A DNA stretch of 64,000 bases from Aquimarina spongiae (GTDB lineage Bacteria; Bacteroidota; Bacteroidia; Flavobacteriales; Flavobacteriaceae): NCBI RefSeq assembly GCF_900141785.1, contig NZ_FQYP01000001.1:62001-126000 (forward strand). The letters run 5' to 3'. A program made the translations under genes and the position numbers. This document shows, one piece after another, positions 35,774 through 42,928 of this stretch. The stretch's first letter is position 1. Every line of letters begins with the position of its first letter. The notes under the pieces were generated by a model, which saw only the letters and a program-made list of their open reading frames with translations, did not search any database and had not been told where the DNA came from.

Positions 35774-37038
35774 ACGTTTTTTGTTCTTTTCTGTTTTAGT
35801 AAATCAGCACATTTAGGGATTCCAGATTTTTGTCGTTGCTTATCGGATAAACATTCCCTTGTTTTTCCACCCATTTGTCTGTATTTGTATGGTATAGTTC
35901 CCTTTGACGAAGGCGTAAATTTCCATTCAAAATTCTTTAGAGCTAAAAATAAATGACGATTAATAAAAATGTCTAATTCTTCTGAAAATCTCTCCACCTC
36001 AGTGTAGTAAAATGCAGAAACCCAACCGTCATAAACGTTAGAAATCTTCTTTAATAAAGTCAAAACATTATATTCCACTTTTCCATTGCATATATCTCTT
36101 ATTTTACTTTTTAGTCTATCAATATTACTTTTTGAAGGATAAAAAACCTTACCATTAAAAGTAATTGATAAAAAATCAAAAGTTGAAGTTTTTAAATCTA
36201 CTATTTTAGTTTTGTCACCTTCTGACAAGGGATGAATTTTTAGTCCTAGTTTTTTGAGTATTAATTCGCAATCATCAAATGCTTTTTTGCACTCTTTTTC
36301 ATTAGAACATAAAATGACAAAGTCATCTGCATACCTAACTAAATTGTAATTTTTCCTTTTTATATATGTGTCAAACGGCGATAAGTAAATATTGGATAGA
36401 AGTGGTGATAATGGATTTCCTTGTGGTATTCCATCGTTTATATCTTGAAAATAATGTCGTTGCTTTTTTTGAATACTTTCTAATCCTCCAATTTCTTGAT
36501 TCAATGCAGATTCTATTAAATTATTTAAGCTATCATCTGGTAATTGTGGGAATATTTGTTTTGTAAGTAATACGTTCTTATCTACTTCTCCAAAAAAATT
36601 AATTAAATCTGCTTCAAGTACGACTGGGTTGCCTTTATCATAAAGTTCTTTAATTTTTTCAATAGCGTTTTTGACACCTAGTTTTTTTTGGTAAGCAAAG
36701 CTTACACCATCACTTTTTGAGATGGTTTTTGCAAATTGATTTTCTAATTCTATTGCAATGGCTTTTAAAACTAGTCTGTCGGCAATTACTGGAACTTGTA
36801 AAGGTCTAAACTTCCCATTAGATTTTGGAATCAGAACAGCTCGGTTAGCTGAAAATGAGTAGGTATTATCTCTTAATTTTTTAGAAATTGAAGATATTTT
36901 GTCATCAAGATTATTTGCGAAATCTTCTATTGAAATGTTATCTAGTCCATGAGAGGATTTATTGGTTCTGTTTAGTTTTCCCCACGCATCTAAAAGCTTT
37001 TCTGGGGATGATATTTTATATAGTAAAGATTTTTTCAT
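35767..37038 (-). CDS. Cassette 9: group II-like reverse transcriptase
   Basis: The RT domain (~residues 25-300) of this 423-residue protein has all catalytic motifs: fingers GKFRPLQVPVIADRLVLKAI (75-94), metal ligand D144 in LEADLINFFGEVD, GIPQGNPLSPLLSNIYL (203-219) and the polymerase box Y236-A-D-D. A thumb/X-like region follows (~305-400; YDGWVSAFYYTEVERF). There is no endonuclease domain. The palm resembles group II intron RTs rather than retron or DGR RTs. However, no intron domain V is seen behind the gene, since the attC-like element begins at the stop codon. It lies alone in a cassette with a long structured leader (37039-37678). A free-standing defence- or repair-related RT is possible. 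Confidence 0.85.
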   Translation of the reverse strand: MKKSLLYKISSPEKLLDAWGKLNRTNKSSHGLDNISIEDFANNLDDKISSISKKLRDNTYSFSANRAVLIPKSNGKFRPLQVPVIADRLVLKAIAIELENQFAKTISKSDGVSFAYQKKLGVKNAIEKIKELYDKGNPVVLEADLINFFGEVDKNVLLTKQIFPQLPDDSLNNLIESALNQEIGGLESIQKKQRHYFQDINDGIPQGNPLSPLLSNIYLSPFDTYIKRKNYNLVRYADDFVILCSNEKECKKAFDDCELILKKLGLKIHPLSEGDKTKIVDLKTSTFDFLSITFNGKVFYPSKSNIDRLKSKIRDICNGKVEYNVLTLLKKISNVYDGWVSAFYYTEVERFSEELDIFINRHLFLALKNFEWKFTPSSKGTIPYKYRQMGGKTRECLSDKQRQKSGIPKCADLLKQKRTKNVT

Positions 37039-37107
37039 CTATTCTTGTGTTGCAAAGACCGTTTGGAAGACAAGTAGTTGTCCGTATGACAGCTCCTTAC
37101 AATATAG

Positions 37108-37189
37108 ACACAGAACCCCTTAAGGTTAAATAGAGCCAAACGAGGTAAATCGTTCTGACAAAATATCTCAAAAGATGTTCTAGGGCAAT
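37108..37189. repeat. 82-bp direct repeat, copy 1
   Basis: It matches 37461-37542 with one mismatch (C versus A at the eleventh base). It starts ACACAGAACC and ends TTCTAGGGCAAT. Confidence 0.9.
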
Positions 37190-37460
37190 ACAGGTCGGCG
37201 CAAACTTGACATTAAATTCAAGCGTTTTCTCATTGGCGTTCTGGACGGCATTTTTTTGGATTGTCTGCTGACGCCTAAATTGAAGGTGTAATATGTACTC
37301 ATTTCATTCAAATTTAAGGTTTTTTCTGACTTTTGCAACTTTTTTACATTTTTTGCAGAAAATGTGACTGATGCCCTGCGCTCTCTGCTCTTAAAAGAGC
37401 TTGATACCATTGATTCCATTGGCTTTGTGCTGTCATACACAATGGCATCAAACGAGAAGC

Positions 37461-37542
37461 ACACAGAACCACTTAAGGTTAAATAGAGCCAAACGAGGTA
37501 AATCGTTCTGACAAAATATCTCAAAAGATGTTCTAGGGCAAT
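37461..37542. repeat. 82-bp direct repeat, copy 2
   Basis: Second copy of the repeat at 37108-37189, in the same orientation, 271 bp away. Confidence 0.9.
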
Positions 37543-37670
37543 CCTGACGATAGGTTTATGAGAGAGCCTAAAGTCTAATCCAAATATTATATCAATGAAC
37601 TTGTTTTCTGGAAATTAAGTGTCAATTTTTATACCAATGTTGAAACTATGACAGAGTGTCTTTTTTATGA

Positions 37671-37845
37671 CACCTAACGTTTAATATATGTGTCGTAGCA
37701 GAGCAAAATGTTACCTTGCTTTTTGATTTTTCTTGCGCATTGATAGCTAACTTTGCTTTTTGCAGGCATTGCGCCTTTGTAAAAATACACAGACTTTTTG
37801 AATCATCACCTAGCTACTATGACATCATATATAGTGTTACTCACA
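37671..37845. repeat. attC-like element J (175 bp family)
   Basis: The ends CACCTAACGTTTAATATATGTG and CATCATATATAGTGTTACTCACA enclose an interior with TTACCTTGCTTTTTGATTTTTC and TAGCTAACTTTGC, as in elements C and G. It separates cassettes 9 and 10. Confidence 0.7.
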
Positions 37846-37849
37846 GTTT

Positions 37850-38599
37850 TTATTCTAAGACTTTCCACAATTCATATGAACTCCATCTTGTTTCCCCTTT
37901 TTTCATAATCTCGACTTTGTCTTCTTCTATTTTTAGATATTCACCGTCGATATTGTCCCAAACGTCATATTCTAAAATTATAATACCTTTTTTATCACAA
38001 CTCTCATTAAGTTTAACTTTAATTTCAAATTTTTCTTTATTTAGGTCGGTGATAATTCCTTTAGCAATGCATTTGTCATTCATCCATTTTTGCTCTTGTT
38101 TTTTTGTTACGAAATCATAATCATAAGAGAATTCCACCGTACTCCCAATTTTAAATTCACTAAACTCCTCTGTTTTTCTTTTGGTTTCTTTTCTCTCGGA
38201 TTCTGCCCAATAGTTTTGGTAATATTTTATTTGCTCGTTTAACTCAATTGATTTTCCATTTAGTTTTCTATGAAGTGAAGTTAGAATTATGCCAGACATA
38301 TCATCTGGATGATGAATTCCTAATTCCCTAAAGTGTTTAGATATTTCTGAAGTTCCAGCCCAAAGATTCCAATTATTTCTTATTGACATACCGGTTGAGA
38401 AGTGTAAACTCGAAGTTGCTTCCCGTTCTTCTTTATTTTCAAACTCTTTCAGTATCTTTTCAGGAGTTTTGCACTCAAAATATGCTATAGCATCAGATAG
38501 GTCAGTAGGAATGTAATTTTTAATGTATTTATCACAATTATTTTGTCCGATTAATAAAGTCGGTAGAAGTAGTAAAAAGAGAAGAATTTTATTTTTCAT
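37850..38599 (-). CDS. Cassette 10: exported protein with a DUF6794-like domain
   Basis: The 249-residue protein has a signal peptide (MKNKILLFLLLLPTLLIGQ). Residues ~28-130 follow the DUF6794 pattern: IPTDLSDAIAYFECK, LHFSTGMSIRNNWNLW, and GIHHPDDMSGIILTSLHRKL. The C-terminal ~100 residues are beta-rich with no recognised motif. TAGATTTG (38616-38623, minus strand), 16 nt upstream of the ATG, is a possible -7 element, so this cassette may carry its own promoter. Function unknown. Confidence 0.7.
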   Translation of the reverse strand: MKNKILLFLLLLPTLLIGQNNCDKYIKNYIPTDLSDAIAYFECKTPEKILKEFENKEEREATSSLHFSTGMSIRNNWNLWAGTSEISKHFRELGIHHPDDMSGIILTSLHRKLNGKSIELNEQIKYYQNYWAESERKETKRKTEEFSEFKIGSTVEFSYDYDFVTKKQEQKWMNDKCIAKGIITDLNKEKFEIKVKLNESCDKKGIIILEYDVWDNIDGEYLKIEEDKVEIMKKGETRWSSYELWKVLE

Positions 38600-38931
38600 A
38601 TTCGATTAGTTTTCTCAAATCTAATTAGCCCTCTAGATTTAGAAAACTCAAATTGAGTAAACTATTCATTTCATTTAGTTAACCACTTTTACAATTGTGG
38701 GTAACGTATGTATATAGTTACTAAAGGTAACTATATTTCTTATATATGGTTTTGTAATTGTTTGTAACTAATTGTAAGTGTTTGTAAACGTCTAAATGTT
38801 ACCTTAAGAACTCAAAAAATGTTACTGAAAGTATAATCGAAAAAACGAAAGCCGCACTTTCTAAAATCTTAGAATTATCTACAATTAAAAAAGCCCTCAA
38901 AATTTGAGGGCTTTTAGGTTATAAGTAGTAT
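38600..38931. repeat. Element K: array-end repeat and terminator
   Basis: From 38702 to ~38821 the sequence nearly repeats 31189-31311 (element H), including the TATAGTTAC/GTAACTATA stem. It lies at the upstream end of cassette block 2, next to terminus TGTGGGTAAC (38696-38705). The remainder holds the promoter region of the cassette 10 gene and a terminator at 38887-38916. Confidence 0.75.
38887..38916 (-). terminator. Rho-independent terminator
   Basis: An AAGCCCTCAAA/TTTGAGGGCTT stem with T-run on the minus strand follows the gene at 38932-39456. Confidence 0.8.
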
Positions 38932-39456
38932 TTAGTCAAATAAATAGCTTCTATCTCCAAAAGTTATTCTATATGTACGAAATAATTGTCTTTTACGGGC
39001 CATGGATAATTCTATTTTGCCCTTATTATTATCCCAAACAATTAGTTTAGGTTCCTCGTCAAAAGTACACTCTTTCATAGTTGATTTCGTTTCTTTTGCA
39101 CGTATCCCTTTTTCATCAACACTTTCAGAAACTTCTATAACCTGGTCAGTGTTATATAGTGCTTTTGGTTCTCCATATGCATCAACTAATAAGTTATACG
39201 TTTCACGATTCAACTCTCCTGGAATGGCAATACTAATTGTTTGAATAATATTTTGTTTGTTAGTACCCAATGAAATACCATCGATTTTAACGCCTAAAAA
39301 TTCAAAGTTCCCCGAAATAGAATATAAATTAGCTTTGGGTAATGATTCACTGGCTTCTAATTTAGCATTAGGTAATACGCTAATATCTTGTCCAATGGCA
39401 TCGAATGGAATCGGGTTCGTCATATTTAGAGTTATAAAAAAAAGTAATTTAATCAT
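38932..39456 (-). CDS. Unknown, possibly exported protein
   Basis: The 174-residue protein starts MIKLLFFITLNMTNPIPFDA; the short hydrophobic start could be a weak signal peptide, or translation may begin at the second Met (39423). The rest is beta-rich (ANLYSISGNFEFLGVKIDG ... IELSMARKRQLFRTYRITFG) with no motif recognised. It lies outside the cassette array, between the array-end repeat and the tRNA-Arg gene, and has its own terminator. Confidence 0.55.
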   Translation of the reverse strand: MIKLLFFITLNMTNPIPFDAIGQDISVLPNAKLEASESLPKANLYSISGNFEFLGVKIDGISLGTNKQNIIQTISIAIPGELNRETYNLLVDAYGEPKALYNTDQVIEVSESVDEKGIRAKETKSTMKECTFDEEPKLIVWDNNKGKIELSMARKRQLFRTYRITFGDRSYLFD

Positions 39457-39580
39457 TTATATTTTTCGGCTTCCTCATATTAAGGACAAGAGGGTTTGTG
39501 CTAGTATATGTAAGTGTCAATCAAAACGTTACCTATATTTTTTGAGTTTTTTAAAACGGTAAATACTTGCCACCAAACAA

Positions 39581-39607
39581 AAAAGCCACTCATTTGAGTG
39601 GCTTTTT
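39581..39607. terminator. Terminator immediately after tRNA-Arg
   Basis: AAAAAGCCACTCA, loop TT, TGAGTGGCTTTTT: a strong stem that directly abuts the tRNA 3' end on the minus strand. Confidence 0.85.
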
Positions 39608-39608
39608 G

Positions 39609-39682
39609 TGATCGCGACAGGATTCGAACCTGTGACCGTCTGCTTAGAAGGCAGATGCTCTATCCAGCTGAGCTACGCGACC
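39609..39682 (-). tRNA. tRNA-Arg (anticodon TCT)
   Basis: The 74-nt cloverleaf on the minus strand has acceptor stem GGTCGCG/CGCGATC with one G-T pair, D-arm GCTCAGCTGGATAGAGC, anticodon arm CTGCC-TTCTAAG-... with anticodon TCT, and the T-loop GGTTCGAATCC. CCA is not encoded. It reads AGA/AGG arginine codons. It borders the accessory region and could have served as an integration site. Confidence 0.95.
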
Positions 39683-40097
39683 ATTATTTTGTATATGTGG
39701 TAGTAGGATTAGACCTACTTATATTGCTTAATGATTGGTTGTCGATTTCAGCGACGCAAATATACAACAGATCACCATTTCTGCAAGGATTATACAGGAT
39801 TTTTTTAGTACATTTTTTTTGACCTTTTTCTTTCTTGATGTTTTTATGAAACAATCATACTTCAATTATTTTGTTTTCAATTATTTATCAGGTAAAAACA
39901 TGGCCTTATATTTTTTTGTATAAATGGCTTTGTGACCATTGTTACAAAAATAGTCCTTGGTAAATCGTACTTTTAGTAAAGAATTAGATCTATTTGACGA
40001 ATCGGGGAGACTATTTTACAAAAAATAAGCGTAAAATGTAAAGGAATGCGGTCTAATACGATCTAAAGAGTGTGTTTTTAAAAGTGCGAAAAGAATT
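39683..40097. other. Promoter region of tRNA-Arg and gene-free spacer
   Basis: On the minus strand TTG-N19-TATATTTG (the -7 element at 39756-39763 to 39764) is a near-consensus Bacteroidota promoter for the tRNA. The rest up to the sterol desaturase gene shows no gene or strong palindrome. Confidence 0.6.
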
Positions 40098-40976
40098 ATG
40101 ATTATAGAAAAATACAGCAGCGTATTTATCGAGGCTTTTATGAATAATATACAATGGACCTGGAAATCTATTTTGTTCGAGGTGCCTTGGTATCTCAATT
40201 ACTTTTGGGGACTCACCTTAATCTCTTTATTGGTTTGGGGATTAGAGATTGCTTTTCCGTGGCGTAAACATCAATCGATTTTTAGAAAAGATTTTTGGTT
40301 AGATGCTATATATATGTATTTCAATTTTTTTCTCTTCGCTATTGCCATTAGTGGATTTTATGGGATACTAGGAGTGGGGTTCGAACAGCTTGGAATTTCA
40401 GCAAAGAGCCTTACGTTATTAGATATTTCAACGTTCCCAATGTGGGTTCAGCTTTTGATATTCTTTATTCTGTTAGATTTTGTACAGTGGTTTACCCATG
40501 TATTATTACATAAATTTCCTGTGCTATGGAGATTTCATAAAATACATCATTCGGTAAAAGAGATGGGATTTGCTGCACATCTACGCTATCATTGGATGGA
40601 AAACATATTGTATAAACCCTTAAAAACGCTGGGAGTAATGTTAATTGGTGGTTTTGAACCCGAGCAAGCCTTTATTGTACATTTTATAGCGATAGCCATT
40701 GGTCACTTTAATCACGCCAATATTAAAATCACCTGGGGCCCTTTGAAATACATTCTAAACAATCCTGTTATGCATTTGTATCACCATGCTTATGAGTTAC
40801 CCAAAGGAGCGTTTGGAGTGAATTTTGGAATTAGCCTTAGTATCTGGGATTACCTCTTCAAAACAAACTACATTCCCGAGGATAGTGGTACAGTAACTAT
40901 TGGATTCCCTGGGGATGAAAAAATTCCGAAGAGCTTTTTTAAACAAATCATACACGGTTTTGTAAAGCAGAAATAG
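40098..40976 (+). CDS. Sterol desaturase / fatty acid hydroxylase-family membrane enzyme
   Basis: The 292-residue protein has four or five hydrophobic helices and the di-iron histidine clusters of the family: H134-x3-H138, H147-x2-HH (150-151), H161-x3-H165 and HLYHH further on. These bind two irons and hydroxylate or desaturate lipid chains at the membrane. Relatives act on sterols, carotenoids or fatty acids; the substrate here is not known. A start at the Met at 40143 (MNNIQWTW) is also possible. Confidence 0.85.
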   Translation: MIIEKYSSVFIEAFMNNIQWTWKSILFEVPWYLNYFWGLTLISLLVWGLEIAFPWRKHQSIFRKDFWLDAIYMYFNFFLFAIAISGFYGILGVGFEQLGISAKSLTLLDISTFPMWVQLLIFFILLDFVQWFTHVLLHKFPVLWRFHKIHHSVKEMGFAAHLRYHWMENILYKPLKTLGVMLIGGFEPEQAFIVHFIAIAIGHFNHANIKITWGPLKYILNNPVMHLYHHAYELPKGAFGVNFGISLSIWDYLFKTNYIPEDSGTVTIGFPGDEKIPKSFFKQIIHGFVKQK

Positions 40977-40982
40977 GAACTG

Positions 40983-41708
40983 CTACGGTACGTCCTTGTT
41001 ATTCTCCTTAAAAATAGCATTTCGCACATCATTAAGATAACTTCTACCGATAGGATAACGAATATCTGCTATCTCTATGCTGTTACCTTCAACTGCATCT
41101 ATTTTTTCAATCGATATGGTGTATGACCGATGAATACGGATAAATTTGTCCGAAGGGAGTTCATCAGTAAAACTGCTCAAGGTTTGATGAATCATATATT
41201 TATCAGCTCCGGTATTTATTTTGATATAATCTCCTAAACTTTCAATAGATAAAATCTCATCCAGATATATTTTTTGCATCTTTTTCTTATCGATTTTTAT
41301 AAAAAGATAAGCCCTGTCATTATGTGAAGCAAAATCATCCTTCTGTTGGTATTCTTTCATCTTAAAAGCCTTATTAACTCCCATCAAAAACCGATGAAAA
41401 GAAATAGGTTTTACCAGATAATCCACCACCTCTAATTCATAACTCTCTACCGCAAATTCTTCATGGGCAGTGGTAATGATAGTTAATGGTTTTTTTGGGA
41501 TACTTTTCAAAAGATTTAAACCATCCAATAGCGGCATATTAATGTCCAGAAAAATAAGATCTGGTTCGTGATTTCGTAAGTATTCGACGCTCTCGGTTGC
41601 ATCATTAAAAGAGTCCAAAAGTATGAGCCCTTTGGTTTGATCTACATAATTTTTTATCACATTAATCGCCAACGGCTCATCATCAATGATTACACATTTT
41701 AAATCCAT
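40983..41708 (-). CDS. LytTR-family response regulator
   Basis: The 241-residue protein has a receiver domain (1-~120) with D9-D10-E11, phospho-acceptor D55 in LIFLDINMPLLDG and the LVKPIS lysine. It is followed by a LytTR DNA-binding domain (~138-235; MIHQTLSSF ... FIRIHRSYTISIEKI). Its start overlaps the histidine kinase stop by one base, so both are one operon. It is divergent from the glycan operon at 42929, which may be its target. Confidence 0.93.
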   Translation of the reverse strand: MDLKCVIIDDEPLAINVIKNYVDQTKGLILLDSFNDATESVEYLRNHEPDLIFLDINMPLLDGLNLLKSIPKKPLTIITTAHEEFAVESYELEVVDYLVKPISFHRFLMGVNKAFKMKEYQQKDDFASHNDRAYLFIKIDKKKMQKIYLDEILSIESLGDYIKINTGADKYMIHQTLSSFTDELPSDKFIRIHRSYTISIEKIDAVEGNSIEIADIRYPIGRSYLNDVRNAIFKENNKDVP

Positions 41709-42787
41709 TACACTTTAATTTTTAAGTCCACTACGTACAAGTTGTTGTTTTCTCCTATGGTTAAATCGTATTCTTCTTTTTTGTACCCTAGTTCCAGCCT
41801 TTTTTTGACATTTCCAATTCCAATACCGCCGGGATAAGATACAATTTCGTTATTATTAATCTGAGTGGGTAGGGGATTCGTGATTTTAAAGTGAAGAAAA
41901 TCATCGATCACATTAAAATCAATATTGATTTCTACATCCCCAATGTTTTTATTAGCTCCATGCTTAAAAGAGTTCTCAACAAAGGAGAGTAACAACATGG
42001 GAGCGATCTCTTTATCTTCTATTTCGCCAGAAACATTAATATTAATTTTTAATAAGTCCCCGTATCGAATCCGTTCCAAATCCAGATAGTTCTGAAGACA
42101 GATAATTTCTTTAGACAGACTTTGACGTTTTTGATTGGTTTCATGAAGCAAGTACCTCATAAGCTCAGAAAGCTTCAATATGGTTTTAGGGGTCTTTTCC
42201 GATTTTTCTACAGCCAAAGAATAAATATTATTCAACGTATTAAAAAAGAAATGAGGAGATATTTGGGTACGTAAAAAACGAAGCTCGGTTTCCAACTGTA
42301 GTTTTTCTACATCGACCAATTTTTTATGTTCCCGTAACCAATCCAAAGTAACTTTAATAGCCGCTACAAAGGCCATTACATACAACTCTCCCAGCATCAT
42401 TTCTATAGCATAGTTCAAAGTCAATCGGTTGGTTACTTCTGGTCCTTCTGGCCATACGTTATGACTAACCATAAAATAGGTCAAATAAAATTTTGCCAAC
42501 AACATTATGAAGAGAGAAATAATTACTGAAATGATATACAATAAGTATTTGCGCTTATGAATAAACTTTGGCATTAAGAAGTAGATGTTGAAGTAACTCA
42601 ACGTCATATGTATAATAAACCCCAGTACAGTGGTTTTAAAAGAATACACATAATCATTAAAATAACTTCCCCATCTAAAGGTGGTAAATAGAAAATATAC
42701 CAACCAGAATATTACATGATGTTTTAATGTAATATTATAATTATTACTAGGAGTAATATTTATAAGTTGTCTAACTTTTTGCAACAT
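41708..42787 (-). CDS. LytS/YehU-type sensor histidine kinase
   Basis: The first ~150 of 359 residues form four transmembrane helices with almost no outside domain. Then comes the His_kinase domain with the phospho-acceptor H179 in RTQISPHFFFNTLNNIYSLA, and the ATPase N-box LLSFVENSFKHG followed by GIGIGNVKKRLEL. It signals to the adjacent LytTR regulator. The lack of a sensor domain suggests that it senses a membrane cue or an associated protein. Confidence 0.93.
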   Translation of the reverse strand: MLQKVRQLINITPSNNYNITLKHHVIFWLVYFLFTTFRWGSYFNDYVYSFKTTVLGFIIHMTLSYFNIYFLMPKFIHKRKYLLYIISVIISLFIMLLAKFYLTYFMVSHNVWPEGPEVTNRLTLNYAIEMMLGELYVMAFVAAIKVTLDWLREHKKLVDVEKLQLETELRFLRTQISPHFFFNTLNNIYSLAVEKSEKTPKTILKLSELMRYLLHETNQKRQSLSKEIICLQNYLDLERIRYGDLLKININVSGEIEDKEIAPMLLLSFVENSFKHGANKNIGDVEINIDFNVIDDFLHFKITNPLPTQINNNEIVSYPGGIGIGNVKKRLELGYKKEEYDLTIGENNNLYVVDLKIKV

Positions 42788-42928
42788 ATTCCCGTGTTTT
42801 TTTTAGACGTTTAACAGAGTTGCTTTGTTATTGGTCTAAAATTATTCGTTTAAACTTAAGATTTGTAAATATTTATATTATTGTTGTTTTAGTGGTCTAC
42901 AAATCATTTAAACGCAAATTATATACAG
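42788..42928. promoter_or_regulatory. Divergent control region between the two-component genes and the glycan operon
   Basis: An imperfect inverted repeat pairs CGTTTAAACTTAAGATTTG (42847-42865) with CAAATCATTTAAACG (42900-42914). GGTCTA occurs twice, at 42833-42838 and 42894-42899, each followed by an AAAT and TTTAAAC stretch, giving a loose 61-bp-spaced direct repeat. Candidate operator for the LytTR regulator or another factor. Confidence 0.4.

Larger units (their letters stand above)
37039..37670. other. Long leader of the reverse transcriptase with an 82-bp direct repeat
   Basis: Copies at 37108-37189 and 37461-37542 differ at one base and are separated by 271 bp. Open frames here (for example 37180-37524 minus) show no protein-like pattern. 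The segment may encode an RNA used by the reverse transcriptase, or be the remnant of a small mobile element. No convincing TAnnTTTG element was found for the RT gene. Confidence 0.55.
35766..38705 (-). mobile_element. Integron-like gene cassette block 2 (two cassettes)
   Basis: Two cassettes have paired termini: GTTAGGTG 35766-35773 with CACCTAAC 37671-37678 (8 of 8), and GTTACTCACA 37836-37845 with TGTGGGTAAC 38696-38705 (9 of 10). Orientation and organisation are the same as in block 1. It is separated from block 1 by ~4.5 kb carrying two plus-strand genes. Confidence 0.68.

Noticed and set aside
35767..37038. Mobile group II intron (class C introns target attC sites)
   Set aside because: The RT is similar and lacks an endonuclease domain, but the attC-like element begins at the RT stop codon, so there is no room for intron domains V and VI. 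No 5' GTGYG boundary was found either.
37180..37524. 114-codon minus-strand frame across the direct repeats
   Set aside because: Most of it is the repeat and low-complexity sequence, with no recognisable transposase motif. An IS remnant cannot be excluded but is not supported.
35767..37670. Diversity-generating retroelement using the 82-bp repeats as template and variable repeat
   Set aside because: The two copies differ by a single C/A change, not by scattered changes at template adenines. Neither lies at the end of a variable protein gene, and the RT motif 4 is PQGNPLSP rather than the DGR type.
35767..37670. Classic retron
   Set aside because: The RT is longer than typical retron RTs and does not show the retron NAxxH and VTG motifs. 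A related RT-RNA arrangement remains possible.
25162..38821. CRISPR array
   Set aside because: Repeats are long, palindromic, spaced by whole genes and not regularly spaced; no cas genes are present.
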